Origin: Linaria vulgaris
Lineage: Eukaryota; Streptophyta; Magnoliopsida; Lamiales; Plantaginaceae
Direction: 5' to 3'
Length of the DNA stretch: 64,000 nt
Assembly (NCBI GenBank): GCA_948329865.1
Contig: OX415249.1
Coordinates: forward strand, 115,170,286 to 115,234,285
This document shows, one piece after another, positions 32,930 to 44,460 of this stretch. The notes beneath the pieces are model-generated. The model was given only the letters and a program-made list of their open reading frames with translations, was not told the origin of the DNA and did no database searches. The translations under genes were made by a program, and so were the position numbers. Every line of letters begins with the position of its first letter. Position 1 is the stretch's first letter.

Positions 32930-34307
32930 ATGGATCATCATCGGAGGCGTATGCTAGCGTTAGTGATATTGCAGATTGTACTGTTGAGGGTTCGGGCAGT
33001 GTTGTTTATGAGCATGATGCACCAACAATGTATTAGGTTACGTAACCTTCGGAGGAGAGAAGCAGTACGATATAACTTGCTCGGCAAAATTCCTAGTATC
33101 AGAGAACATATGGACAAGCTAACAGTTAAAAATGACATAGATTCCATTAAGAACTTAAGGATGGAGCGTGAGTGTTTTGATAAACTGTATTGGATTCTAC
33201 GAGAGGTGGGAGGGTTGCGTGAAGAGAAGTTTGTAAGCTTGAGGGAGCAGGTGACAATGTTCATAAAGATCATGGCACACCATGATACGAATCGGGTTAT
33301 GGGGTTCTACTGGCAGCGTACGGTCCGACTATTAGTCGTTATTTCAACAAGGCACTAAATGCATTGTTGAAGGCAAGTGAGCTTTTTCTAGTTACGCCAA
33401 CACCGATACACGAAGACACCGACAATTGCAACGAGCCATGGACTTACTTCAAGGTTTGTGAATTTAAATTGTTTACAGTTTATATGAATACTATTTTCAC
33501 CTCTTTACGAAGTTTTGAGCCATTTTTATTCTTTGTTTTCCATGCATAGGGATGCCTTGGTGCTTTGGATGGTACACTGATCGACGCCACGGAGCCATTG
33601 GAAGATCAATCTAGGTACAGATCTAGGAAGGGTCGAATCAACGTTAATGTGCTTGGTGTATGCGATATTAACATGAAGTTCGTGTACGTGCTGTGTGATT
33701 GGTTGAGGATTCCAAAGGGTAAGTAAGTTGCCACTATCCATGTTAGTTTTATCCTTGCACTTTCTGTTGTGTATTGTTTTGTCATAACATCATTTTTGAC
33801 CATTACTTTATTTTCTAAGGCAACTACTACCTGGTAGACTCCGGATACACAAATTGTGAAGGTTTCGTTGCTCCTTACTGCGGCAGGCGATACCATCTGA
33901 AAGAGTGGGAGACTAGTAGAGCAGCCCCATAAGACCACAAAGAGTTCTTCAACATGAAGCACTCCAGAGCCCGTAGTGTTATTGAACGGGCATTTGCCAA
34001 GCTAAAAAACAGATGGAAGATTTTGAAGAGGCCATCCAATTACCCTATTAAAGTTCAGAACCGTGTTATAATGGCTTGTGCCCTTTTCAACAACTTCATC
34101 AGGAGGCATATGTCGGACGATCCCATCATCAACTCAAGTGACGATGAGGACGATGACGACGATGACCTCGATGATGATAACAATGACGACGGTCCCCCTC
34201 CAAAATGCATTGAGGGTCTAGAGAACTCTGCTGAATGGAACCAGTTGAGGAACAATATTGCTATGCAGATATGGAATGATTATCGTGCACACCGACGAAG
34301 CCGGTAG
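32930..34307 (+). pseudogene. PIF/Harbinger transposase (DDE superfamily), broken
   Basis: Three coding segments separated by clean GT-AG introns at 33454-33549 and 33719-33819. The first holds the helical N-terminal region (MERECFDKLYWILRE) and breaks frame near 33305-33320; the correct frame resumes at ISRYFNKALNALL. The second carries the first catalytic Asp in GCLGALDGT. The third carries the second Asp in YYLVDSGY and the Glu in VIERAFAKLKNRW. It ends with an Asp-rich tail, and the plus strand is open to TAG at 34305. TAA at 33930-33932 interrupts the third segment. The enzyme would act in the nucleus on the element ends, with a Myb-like partner. All three acidic residues are present. 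Confidence 0.9.
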
Positions 34308-34726
34308 TATTTCAGGGGTGTGGTGTATTGGTTAGGGGGTAGGATTATGGGAGTTGGTTGATGAGTGAGTGTGAGCAGGCAGCTTAATATGCTGCTTATT
34401 TGGTGAACTTATGAACAATTATGTGCCTTTACCTATATTTTGTAGTTGTATGACCATGTTTTCTAAGTGATTTTAGTTGTTGAATGCGCCAGACAACTCT
34501 CTTTGTTTTTTAGTAGATTTATATATGTGTACTCATATATATTCTTGTTGTGCTTGTTTAATGATCTCATTGATTTGCATTTCATCACTGAACTACTCTT
34601 TGCTGATTGGCAGGTAATATCAATAAATATGTCGACATGTATTAATTTCCATGCATAATGTTTTATGGTGTATAGAATCTTTTTTAACTAATTGGAATTG
34701 TTGTTTATTGCAGATTACTGACATTT

Positions 34727-35319
34727 GTGATGGAAGCATCAAGTGCTAGTTCAATGCCAAAGGCTACAGGAAAGGGTAATAAGGGCAAGGGAAGACGAAA
34801 GACAAGTGAGGACGACGACAAAGGTTCAAGGCGCGTGTGGACGCATGAGGAAGAGCAAGCATTGATCCATGCTTTGTATGAGTACAAGGCATCTGGGAAT
34901 AAGGTGGACAACAATTTCAAGGCTGGTTACCTAAGGGACCTGGAGGAGTTCATCAGGAATGAGATTCCCGACACCGATATCCTTGGGGATCCGCACGTGA
35001 AGTCCTAGATCACAACCTAGAGGAGGTTCTACTCTCACCTCTACTCATTGTTTGGAGTGACTGGTGGTTGTGCTTCGTACGACCCCGAGACACAGAAGAT
35101 CAAACTCACTGATGAACTATGGTGGATAGAATACAAGAGGGTGAGTCATTGTAACAGTAATCACATTTCAATTTTTAATTTAAATATAATATATTGTAGT
35201 TGATGGTGCTCTTAATTTCGGAAAACCCTTGACATTCATATTATATGCACTTACAGGTCCATGGATATGTGAAGAACTATCGCTTGAAAATGTGGCCATT
35301 CTATGAGGAGTGCCTGTGA
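34727..35319 (+). pseudogene. Myb/SANT-like DNA-binding protein, plus-strand partner of the transposase
   Basis: Starts with a Ser/Lys-rich leader followed by the trihelix-type motif VWTHEEEQALIHALYEYKA, then FKAGYLRDLEEFI, PDTDILGDPHVKS and LTDELWWIEY. This is the Myb_DNA-bind_3 pattern found in the second gene of plant PIF elements and in host homologues. Two stops follow PHVKS (at 35006 and 35018) where the family continues, so it is broken. A probable intron (GTGAGT...CTTACAG, about 35141-35256) separates the last piece, which ends at TGA 35319. The C-terminal extension usual in the family is absent. It presumably helped the transposase bind DNA or enter the nucleus. Confidence 0.8.
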
Positions 35320-35852
35320 TCCTATAAACTAGACTCTATAAACTTGATGAGTATTGCTGGATTGGATTGCCTGTGATATGCACTTCCATTAGGAGTGCAG
35401 TGGTAACCAGATATAAAGTCTAGTTTCCATTTTTTGGATAGAGCAAATCCAACAGTGATGTAATGTGAATTATTATGTCAAGTTTATGATCATATCCATG
35501 CAATGCTTATGTTTTCAATGGTTAGAAATTAGATACATCAATGTTGCATGTTTTATAATTTGATCAAGACATTGCACTGTCTTCACATATCAGGAAATCA
35601 AATTGATAGGTATCAAATAATCAAGCTGGAACTGGTATGCCAACACATAAATACCAAAGTATTAAAAGGAAAATGCAGTGATACATTTTAATAAGAAACC
35701 TAAAGGCACTTATGCAAAAACCATCACAAGTTCAGTTGAAGTACAAGTAGCAATAACATGTAATGAAATAAACGCTCACACACTCCTTAACACATTATTC
35801 CCACGCAAGATAGAACGCCCCTGCGATTATAAGGCTTACAAATAGGATATTC
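35320..35852. other. Interval between the convergent Harbinger gene sets
   Basis: AT-rich sequence with no coding signal. It should hold the terminators of both converging transcription units, but no specific signal could be fixed. Confidence 0.45.
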
Positions 35853-36740
35853 CTAGAACGAGTAAGACACAGCAGAGCACGACGCGTGTGAACTATGCTC
35901 TTCTCCTTCGTTTTTCTTTTCGGCGATTTCCGAGTCGCTTGGAAGATTCATGAAGACAGTTTTCTTCCCGTAGACATCGGAACCTTGGTCACACGAAGCT
36001 TGGCAGATTTTCACCTCCTCATCATTTGCTTTTTTCGGTTTTCCTACATGATATGCCCAAATCATTGAAAATTAGTAGCGATTAACGAAGTTATCTTTAT
36101 TACAAAAAAACCCAATAAATGAAAATTAACAAGACATACGGATTCCTCGGACAATTTCCTTGTTGCTTTTAATCGGCTTGTCATCAACCACCATGGCAAC
36201 TTCGCTCACCTTTCCAAAAATTGACTGCAACTCCTCCCAAGCAAACTCCCCGTTCTCCTTGTACGCCTCGACAAGCTTGTTCCACTACATAGCATCCGTT
36301 TATTAAGTATTTGCATATGTTGCCGTGTTAAATTAAAAACTAAAATTAAACAATTTATATATATATATATATAATAATAATATCAATTATTATCGAGACA
36401 AAGTAGTCCTACATCGTCGGATCACATGTTACGGTGTTCCTAGCCTTATCCCAAACTACATTCCCGTGCATAAGAATCATCTTGAAGCAATCATAGCACT
36501 CTTCCAACTCGTAGAAACGAAGTAAGATATCATCGATGTTGAGATTTTCATGGAACAAGTTATTGATGCGATCTCGACCGTTCACAATCAGGTATCCATG
36601 AAGTTAGTGTTTGATAGAGGGACGCAACCAAAAACTACTTTGGTTGATTGTTGCAAGTCGAGTATTAGCTCCTCGTCGTACTCTTCCAGCCATCTTCGAG
36701 AGTAAAAGTAGCTCCCTTGAGTGTTGTTTGCCTTGCCCAT
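35853..36740 (-). pseudogene. Second Myb/SANT-like protein, minus strand
   Basis: The ATG at 36738-36740 opens MGKANNTQGSYFY and RRWLEEYDEELILDL, the start of a plant Myb/SANT-like domain. One base is missing near 36597; the frame resumes as GRDRINNLFHENLN and YELEECYDCFKMILMHG, then VVWDKARNTV. TAG replaces the Trp expected after DPTM. Further exons read WNKLVEAYKENGEFAWEELQ with IFGKV and, last, KKANDEEVKICQAS to TAA at 35853. The order matches Myb/SANT-like proteins ending in the AYKENGEFAW...IFG motif. This type differs from the plus-strand Myb gene, so the element carries two distinct DNA-binding proteins. Confidence 0.7.
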
Positions 36741-37286
36741 TTCAATTTTGATTTCAAACAATGATATTTAGATTGAAAAACTTTTTCTGTGTATATTAGG
36801 AGACTGATGTGATTGCAATATCCTTTGAATGGGTTATGTGTCACGTCTTGAGTTCCTTTTATAGGGGAATGATGTAGTCTTAAAATGGCAAAGCATATAA
36901 TCATTGGCCAAATCTGCTGATGTTATATTTTCAGAACTCATGTTTCCCATGACTAAAGCAAGGCCCCAGGTGACTGATGACCAAGGAAAATCAGATGAAA
37001 ACACTGCTTTTTAAAAGGAATCTATCAGACATAATAGGACAAAGTAGCATAGAAACAAAACTCACTCATTCCAACAAAACACCATCAGACTGTTAACATC
37101 AAACCAGGTACAATTCACATTGGTTAACTGCAACATGAACTGGCCATTATCAAAATGTTTCCATCATGAAATACTAATGCCATCAAACAGACCAGTTCCA
37201 GCCAAATCAACAGACCCAAAATATTGTATCAAATAAAAAAAAGGGTAATGTGATCAAAGCACTTCAATCATAATAACATAATGTAC

Positions 37287-38021
37287 TCATATCAGATAAG
37301 CCGAACCACTTTCATAGGTAACAGACCCCCCACCCATGGGTGCACTGGAGCCACTGAAATACTCACTATCTTGTGGCTCCTCCTTCACATCCTCATCCTC
37401 TGAATCAGATAGGAAAAGTGGCCGGTCAGGTGTTCCATCATACTCTTCTGGAAGTTTTGCAAGGTGGAGGCTTTGAAATACATCAATATAAAGGTCCCAA
37501 GGCTCACTGTCATCTAACCTGAAGTCTCTTTCCTCAAATGTCTCCTGCTCGGAAAGAAAACTTGTTAGCACCAGTTGAATATCTTTTTATAACTAGCAGA
37601 TCTAACTACTATAAATAAGCATTGAATGTATGCAAATTTATGAGGTTATTAATGAACTTTACATTGTGCTTTTTGTAGTTGCCTCCAATGCAGATCTGGT
37701 TTGAAGCATATATGTAATCAACCCCATGAAGCTTTGTGAACTCCACAAACATCCTATACTTGCGCCTCATGGACCAATCTTATAGCGCAGACGTTCCTTC
37801 GACACTTCCTTCCTAAGAAACATTGTCAAGTCTTCTTGTAGATAATCTATGGATTGCAAAACTTCATGCAGAATGGTCATGTCTCTAGTTATACCTTGGT
37901 CCTTCAAGAGGCACAGTAATAGCCTCTCGCCTCTTCGACCAAAGAACTCGTCCTTGAAAGTATGTTCAAGCTTCTTAGTTCTGGTGAACACCATTCTACA
38001 AAAGGAAATAAATAATTTCAT
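37287..38021 (-). pseudogene. Uncharacterised acidic protein carried by the Harbinger element
   Basis: I do not recognise this family. The first segment starts at or near MVFTRTKKLEHTF (about 37990) and reads GRRGERLLLCLLKDQG. After a frameshift near 37780 it continues MRRKYRMFVEFTKLHGV. A gap with intron-like sequence follows (about 37575-37665), then FRLDDSEPWDLYIDVFQSLH and an acidic tail (LSDSEDEDVKEEPQDSEYF) to the stop at 37287. The codon use reads as a real protein and the orientation is that of the neighbouring minus-strand genes. It lies between the second Myb/SANT-like gene and the zinc-finger gene. Confidence 0.5.
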
Positions 38022-38323
38022 GATTGGTAATGCAAACTAAAGATCATGTTCCATCAGTGAATCATGACAAACTAATCATCACATCATTACAAATAAAATA
38101 TCATAAAACTAAAAAATCAGTCATGCCACACAGGTGGAGATCAATATAAAGTTCATCAAACATTAGATTGAAAATTGACATTTATTACAGATACCAACTT
38201 CTTGGATCACATAATTCAACAATCTTGTTTTAGACTTACAAACCACAATATCAATCACAAACTACAAATTAAACTAGTACTTAAAAGTGGCAGCTCATGA
38301 TCAATCTAAACTACACTCATTTC

Positions 38324-38812
38324 CTAATTAAGGTCAAACAAAATACAACCAAAAGCAGCATGATAAAGAACATAACCCATCCCAAAAAACAACACGACAC
38401 AGCCACACAAGCTAAGGTCATATTCTCCCCCCATCATCTCACATAATTTTGCAGCAATGGTCTTGACATTGACACCATTAGCAGTTGAAGTGCAAGAGTT
38501 TGGGCTAGTTGGGTGGTCAGGTTGTCTGTTGTGGGCCTCTTGGTGAAGATTGGTGGAATTGGTGAAAGTAGGGACTCTCCGGGACATGTGTGGCTCGACT
38601 GTTGGATTCGGGCGATGGGGAATGTGTTGGAATCCCTGACTACCATGTGTTGGTAGGGTATCTAATTCATCAAACCAGACAAACCGGAATTGGTGCCTAC
38701 GGTTCCTCGGACACATGTAGTAATGACACCCGGGCCGCGTTGAATTCGGACCAGTAACCCGGTAAAGCACTGGACCACCTCCACAAATGCAAAAACACAA
38801 CTAGGGCCATCT
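38324..38812 (-). pseudogene. GRF-type zinc-finger protein with C-terminal membrane segment
   Basis: The minus-strand frame reads CICGGGPVLYRVTGPNSTRP, then HYYMCPRNRRHQFRFVWFDE. This fits the C-x-C-G...YxCP...F.W.DE pattern of GRF zinc fingers, which bind nucleic acid. A Pro/Asn/Thr-rich linker follows, and a hydrophobic segment near the C-terminus (VVLFFGMGYVLYHAAFGCI) suggests a membrane anchor, as in many small plant GRF proteins. There is no ATG in this frame, and TAG lies directly upstream, so the start is in another exon or has been lost. It is the right-most gene of the Harbinger element. Confidence 0.6.
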
Positions 38813-39701
38813 ACAATACATGTTTCATAGTGTTTAAGAATCAAATGTACTTCTTTAATTATGAAACAAGCAAATAGGTGAGTCAGTTGGTCAGTTGGGA
38901 TCATTTATAGTATGCACATATACACCAATCAAGTTTTCAAATCTACCCATATCGTCCTTGACATCACATCAAAAAAATAATCATGAAATTCATAGTTTCT
39001 GACAGGAACAATTAAATTACAAAACCTCAATCTGAGATCTTATTTCGGTTCGATACGCCTAATTTCAATATACCTTTCTTTCATCCGTAGAGGATATGCT
39101 CGACACACAGCAACCATCAGCAACATCCATTTGTACATACATGATGAAAACAAGTGATTATTTGTAAAGAATCGAGCAAAAAAAAGAAAATCAGAAAATT
39201 ATGGATCAAATAATGATTTATTAGATGATAAGAGTAATAATCTAGGATCTTACATTTGATTCTATCCGAAATTATGGCGAGATTCCCTCCTTCACGAATT
39301 AAGGAAACTATCAGCAATATTTTGCTTTTTTGTGTTCTGAGACGAGAAAGAGTGGAGTGTGAGGAGTGTTCTAGACTGCTGATGTCGTTTGGGTAATGAA
39401 ACGTCAGCGGGGGTAATTTAGGGAATTCAATTCGCTATCCTTCGTAGTAAATCTCAAACCAAACAAGAAAATAAGTTGTATTTTAGTTAATCATTAGTAA
39501 TAAACATACGAACCAAACGGGATATAAATAGATGGATAATGTTAATCAGCAGGGATAAGGGATTCGGGCTATCACTAGCTACTATCTCATCTCCAGAACC
39601 AAACAGGCCCTTAGAATATTCTTAAATAAGATTTAGAACATTGTCAAAATAATAAATTTATAGTTCGTGTTTTCTCAATAAAAAAGCACCTTTTTTTAAT
39701 G

Positions 39702-40950
39702 AACGAGATGGGCGTTACAAGAAGAGGGTTAGAAAGAGGTTTATGGAGCTAGTTAACCTCACAAAAAAAGAGTTATTTAGCGCGTATGAATGATCAAAAG
39801 TGGGAAAGCCGTTAGAAGCCCAGAATGAACAGTAAGTTGGAGGCTGAGTATCCAAAGCACTACGATACATGAGGGCAGAGGCTCATTTCCGATAGGGTGA
39901 AGAAGAATAGGAAGGGAGGGAAGACCCCAAAGGAGTTGGCCAAGGCCCCGACCACGTATACTAGTGGCTCTGTCGGCTACGTGAAGCACCGCAGCAGGGT
40001 GGTATGTCTGATTTAACTTTTACTAGTAACCTTTGTTATTGTTTTTATTATTGTAATGTTTGTATTACTTAACGTATTTAATATTGAAATCTTTAGACGA
40101 ACCAAGCTACGGGGGCCCCACAGATCCGGCACGATCTGATGTACCAGGCATTGCACACTAGGATGGAACAACCCACAAGGAGAAAGATTGACCGAAGCGT
40201 GTATGGGTTCGTCTCGGGTACGAGCAGATCTATGAAGTATTTACAGTTAGTTTCTTCTTATTAATATGATGGATTCAATTAATGTTTCGTATTCTTATCG
40301 ATATACAAACCTTTATAAAACTGAACAGATGCGATATTGCGAGTTGATGTGCGAAAGGTATCCAGATCAGTCTATTTGGCCTTCTCCAGTGGAGTTCGAC
40401 TTGTGGCTCCAGGCGATTGGACCAGTGAGAAAGGGGAAGGCAAAGGGCTTGCCTAGTAACGCAGCTCCTAAGGCTTTTTGTATCCATTTTAGGAGGGAGC
40501 TTGACTTGACCTAAGATCACATGGAGGACTTGAAGCAGGAGAACCAGGATATGAGGTTAGTCAATTAAGACGTGGAAAGAGAACATGATTTGGCATATCG
40601 AGATGTTGAGCCTAAAGATTGCGACGGCAGCATGTACTCCTCCACCCCCACTTTCACCACCTTAAGGTACATTGATGTGAGATGCCATTATATCCTACCC
40701 TAGTAGCATGCCACATCCAAGGCCCCTGCCCTGTAGGAGACGAGATCCATTTGCACCCAGCTCTTAGAACGCGTAGGTTACTATGATGGTGAGGAGGAGG
40801 TTCACGTGGGTTAGGATCAGGAGGTCGTAGCTGAGGATGAGGATGAGAATGATGTGGTTGGTCTAGGGGATGAGGAGGATGATGAGATGGACGGGGATGA
40901 CGCCGCTAGTCTAGGGGATGATGGAGAGGATGTTGATTTCTGTCATTAGT
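39702..40950 (+). pseudogene. En/Spm TNP1-like (Transposase_24) gene remnant
   Basis: Plus-strand pieces in changing frames match the plant En/Spm accessory transposase. YKKRVRKRFMELVNLTKKEL comes first, then LEAEYPKHYDT, a KKNRKGGKTPKELAKAPTTY segment followed by TSGSVGYVKHRSR, then SVYGFVSG. An exon-like MRYCELMCERYPDQS with GLPSNAAPKAF follows, and a Glu/Asp-rich tail near 40790-40950. Several stops (after HYDT, after RRELDLT) show that it is dead. It lies next to a minus-strand TNP2 remnant, the convergent order found in CACTA elements. No CACTA ends are visible. Confidence 0.7.
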
Positions 40951-41308
40951 TTCATTTATTTTTCATTATTAATGTGAGATTGTAGTAAACCAGTTGTGTA
41001 ACTTTATTTTAGGGAGGTAATTAATCTCTCAGTATTTACTTTTCATGTAGTTAAGTTAGCATTATGTCTATGCTAACGCGATTTATGTACTTATATTGTA
41101 ATATAATGTTATTTTTGAACCATTTCATGTAATTAAGTGATGTCTATGTTCATCGTACTTGTGTACTTTTATTTGATTGATTGCAAACGTGTAGCATTGT
41201 ACAACATGGACCTCCATAGTTAAATACATTGCAAACACATGTTTTTAATGTTTAGAATCAAAGTAAAAAAAACAATTAAAAAAAGAACAATTACAATAGA
41301 ATGACAAA

Positions 41309-42140
41309 CTACTCACACACAATATTATCTGAATCAATATCTATCTCTTGGTCCATACCATGTACTTCGGTACCAACATTATCCTCCTTGTCTGAACCAA
41401 CATCATCTTCAACAAACAGAAATTCACCATCGTCTAACCATACATCCATATTGAATGAGCTCAAGTCCACAACTAGGTTCAACCCTCCAGAATCGTTCTC
41501 TTGAAACACTTCTTCTCGCATTCCAGCTTGTTCTTCATTTGAATCCACAATTGACAACGTGGCGATAATGTGCCTAGCCTAAATCATAGTTACAATCCGC
41601 CATCCTCTTCGACGCGACACAGTCTAAGTAGCATACATGGTATAATAAAATTATAGTGTCGGATTGGCAAAAATGAACGGTTCATTGGTCGCGAGAGAAC
41701 GTGGTGGGTTAATATCAACCAATTTGTACGTCGGTGAACTTATGTCCCTCACCGAGTATCATACCACACACATTTGAATAATACAATATATAGCGGTCTC
41801 CTTCCTCTGTAATATTCAACTTGTATGATGTCTTTCAATGTGCTATAGTAGTTGATGGGTTCCGCTCCTCCGATGCTTCTTTTGGCATAAATCCCAATGC
41901 AATTGTTCTTTTTTGGGCCAAGGTGCATATCCCTGTGGAATCTTAATCCATTCACAATGTATCCCTCATACTTCGTCAGTGTACCAGCAGTCCCTCGATA
42001 AGAGGATCTAAACGAGGATCAATCTCATATACTCCGCTAGAAGTCCCATGTTTAAACCACGCGACGTGTTCTTCATTCCTTTTTGTTGGACCTCCATTGG
42101 ACTGAGGTTACCACTCTCCTCTTCTTCAAATAACATGTGT
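41309..42140 (-). pseudogene. En/Spm TNP2 transposase C-terminal remnant (DUF4216 region)
   Basis: The minus strand reads YIVNGLRFHRDMHLGPKKNN and STLKDIIQVEYYRGRRP, then IVLFKCVWYDT, the DUF4216 core of plant CACTA TNP2 transposases. LATNEPFIFAN follows, matching the usual NEPFILA motif. The tail is acidic (DVWLDDGEFLFVEDDVG...) and ends at 41309. Stops at about 41747 and elsewhere break it. Together with the plus-strand remnant at 39702-40950 it represents one decayed autonomous CACTA element, cut at its right side where element E begins. Confidence 0.75.
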
Positions 42141-42524
42141 AATATTTAAAATTAAGGACGAATTATTATTTCCGCCGTATCATTTTTCATAAAAATCTTA
42201 AATGCCCATTTTGGTTTCAGGCTGATAAAAATGCTCTGTAAGTTCATTTTCTTCTACCAAAAATGCCCAATTGGCCTTATTCGGGCTTTACCGCCGACTT
42301 GGCAGCCTAGTCACTGCCAAGTAGAAAATATTACACTTTTGCTCTTCTTCTTCTTTTTTTCATACACAACTACTAAATAATTATAGAAGATCTAAATTCA
42401 AAAAATACCCCTATAATTTGAAATTGCACTTGCACCCCAAAATATATATAAATTAAAAACAGAAGAAAAATAATCATTATTTTTTAAACACGTATTTATA
42501 TTTTAAAAAATAAAGTGGTTGATT

Positions 42525-42563
<39 letters not shown>

Positions 42564-42959
42564 AAAAAATATTTTTCTAATTCATGTTTTTATTTATCTC
42601 CTTAAAGTTAAAAATAACAATAAAAAAATCAAAATAACATATTATTATTCAGAAATTAACAGTTTAAAAATCAAAAATTTTAAAAGAGAATCCAATAGGT
42701 GGAATAACAATTCCAGGTTTCACACTGGTTTTCTATTTTCTTTTATGATTTTCATTATCAAAGAACATAGAATTTTAATAAATTAAATTAGAAAAATAAA
42801 ACATTTAATATTTATATTGAAGAATAATTAAAAAAGCAACAAAAAGAAAATACATGATTATATCATCTTCTTCTCATAACCCCCTCCCCCCGCCCCCCAA
42901 ACCACCACCACCATCACCCTCAACCTCTTTGAAGACGCACCCTGGAATCGTCAATTTTT

Positions 42960-43456
42960 CGGTCAAATCCATAAACTCACGAGACATCGAATCGCGACCT
43001 CGAATCCGTATGGCGGAGGTGAAAAGATTGTACGACCGAATTTTGAATTCGATCAGATGGTGAATTGAATCGAGCAAGAAAGGATGATTAGGGCGGTGAG
43101 GATGGTGATGGTAATGGTGGTGGTGGTGGTGGTGGGTGGGGTAGGGGTAGCGGAGGAGATCATGTCGATGAAGATTTTCTTGCGACAACGTCGTTTCTAG
43201 CGAGGGTGGTGGTGGGATTGTTGATTTTGATGGATTCAGAAATGGGTTCTGTTGGAGGGTCTGAAATTGACGTGTCGGGTACGACATCATTGGGGATAGA
43301 GGTGGTTGCGGCTATGGCGGAGGATTCGGGTTGTCGGATAGTGGATTCGAAAAAGGGTTTTATAGGCGTGTGGGGTATGGGATTGTCTGCTGTGGAGGAT
43401 ATGGCGGGATTAGAGATTTCCATTGTATTGCAGGAGGAAGGAAGATTCGCGGGCTA
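42960..43456 (-). pseudogene. Possible captured gene fragment in element E
   Basis: Two overlapping minus-strand frames are unusually open and free of low complexity outside a His run. One reads FLLDSIHHLIEFKIRSYNLF, then RDSMSREFMDLTEKLTIPGC. The other is Ser/Pro/Thr-rich (SNPAISSTADNPIPHTP). The sequence is less AT-rich than the arms. I do not recognise the source. It may be a host exon captured by a Mutator-like element; there is no sign of function. Confidence 0.35.
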
Positions 43457-43754
43457 GAGTTTTAGAAGGGGGTGAGATTCAAGAATATTCATTGGTAATT
43501 TGTTTTTAGTGAATTTATTTAATTTGTTGTAGAAGATTGGTATTTTATTAAATTTTTTGTTGTTTCCATAATTTACATTTTTTAAATTATTAAAGTATTT
43601 TATATGTTTTAATTAAGAATCGACAAATTATATTTAAAAATTAGAATAAGTTAATTTTCAATTTTACAATAAGAAGATTAGATGTATTTAAAGATACAAA
43701 ATACTTTACTGAAACAATTGATTATAAATATAAATATGAGTACTTTAGTATTTA

Positions 43755-43756
<2 letters not shown>

Positions 43757-43796
<40 letters not shown>
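43757..43796. repeat. (TA)n microsatellite
   Basis: About 20 TA units in the right arm of element E; a shorter TA run lies at 42531-42557 in its left arm. Confidence 0.9.
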
Positions 43797-43800
<4 letters not shown>

Positions 43801-43840
43801 GAAAAGAAATGAATTTACTTTAATTTCTTTGACATGGTGA

Positions 43841-44460
43841 ACTTATGGCGAGGGAAAAGTTCCTAACGGCCTAACATCATTAGTGATTAGAGGGTTCTTT
43901 AGTATATCGAAAGGTGGTTAATTTACTGCGTCAACTTGGAAAAAAATCATTGATAAATAGAGTCTTGCATATGAGTCTTTGGTATTTTGTTTATGAAATA
44001 CATGCATCTGAGATTAATGAAATTCATCTCTTAAATACCTTTTAATCAATATGTTTTCCAACCTTAAATAGCACTTAATCAATTAATCAATTAAATTATA
44101 TTTTAGTTAGTTAATGTAGCTTTAGTTCTTTAATAAATCTCTTCGATTACAATCATTAGTTAATCTTATTTCACCATTACAGTTTTGATCTTTAGTTTTT
44201 AGTTAGTTAAATGATGTTTCTCTGACTTTACTTATTCAACGATAAAAGAAAAAAAATTCAATTCATTCATGGTGCAACAATATAATTGCTAGATTACAAA
44301 TATGTACTCTATTAGGCGAACGTGTGTGATTGAATAATAACACATAGTTGAATTATGCATCATGGATCGTGGAGGCGAACGAGTGTAGGTAACGTCATTA
44401 GGAGTTTTATGGGAGTCGTGTGACGGTGGTCTCGATTAGGTACATGTAGAACACACCGAG
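43841..44460. other. Non-coding interval
   Basis: AT-rich sequence without coding signal or element ends. Confidence 0.45.

Larger units (their letters stand above)
32009..39610. mobile_element. PIF/Harbinger transposon, 7.6 kb, multi-gene
   Basis: Ends are GGGCATGTTTGGTTCC and, in reverse complement, GGGCCTGTTTGGTTCT. TTA lies at 32006-32008 and 39611-39613, the 3-bp duplication of PIF/Harbinger elements. Five genes face inward from the two ends. From the left: transposase and a Myb/SANT-like gene on plus. From the right: a GRF-type finger gene, an acidic-protein gene and a second Myb/SANT-like gene on minus. A splice donor follows the left terminal region (CCCAGGTAAGATT, 32422), so a leader intron is likely. 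Every gene has stops or frameshifts, so this copy is inactive. Typical plant PIF elements are reported to carry one transposase and one Myb-like gene; the extra genes are unusual. Confidence 0.9.
42156..43840. mobile_element. Mutator-like element E (right end missing)
   Basis: Begins GGACGAATTATTATTTCCGC and carries AATGCCCA phrases like elements B and F. Its arms closely resemble those of element A: AAATTGCACTTGCACCCC and TTTATCTCCTTAAA at left; AAGATTAGATGTATTTAAAG and ATTTAAGATATATATAT at right. The core is C-rich then coding-like (42890-43460). No right inverted end is seen; similarity to A stops around 43840, so the right end was lost. No target duplication was found. It interrupts or abuts the TNP2 remnant. 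Confidence 0.65.
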
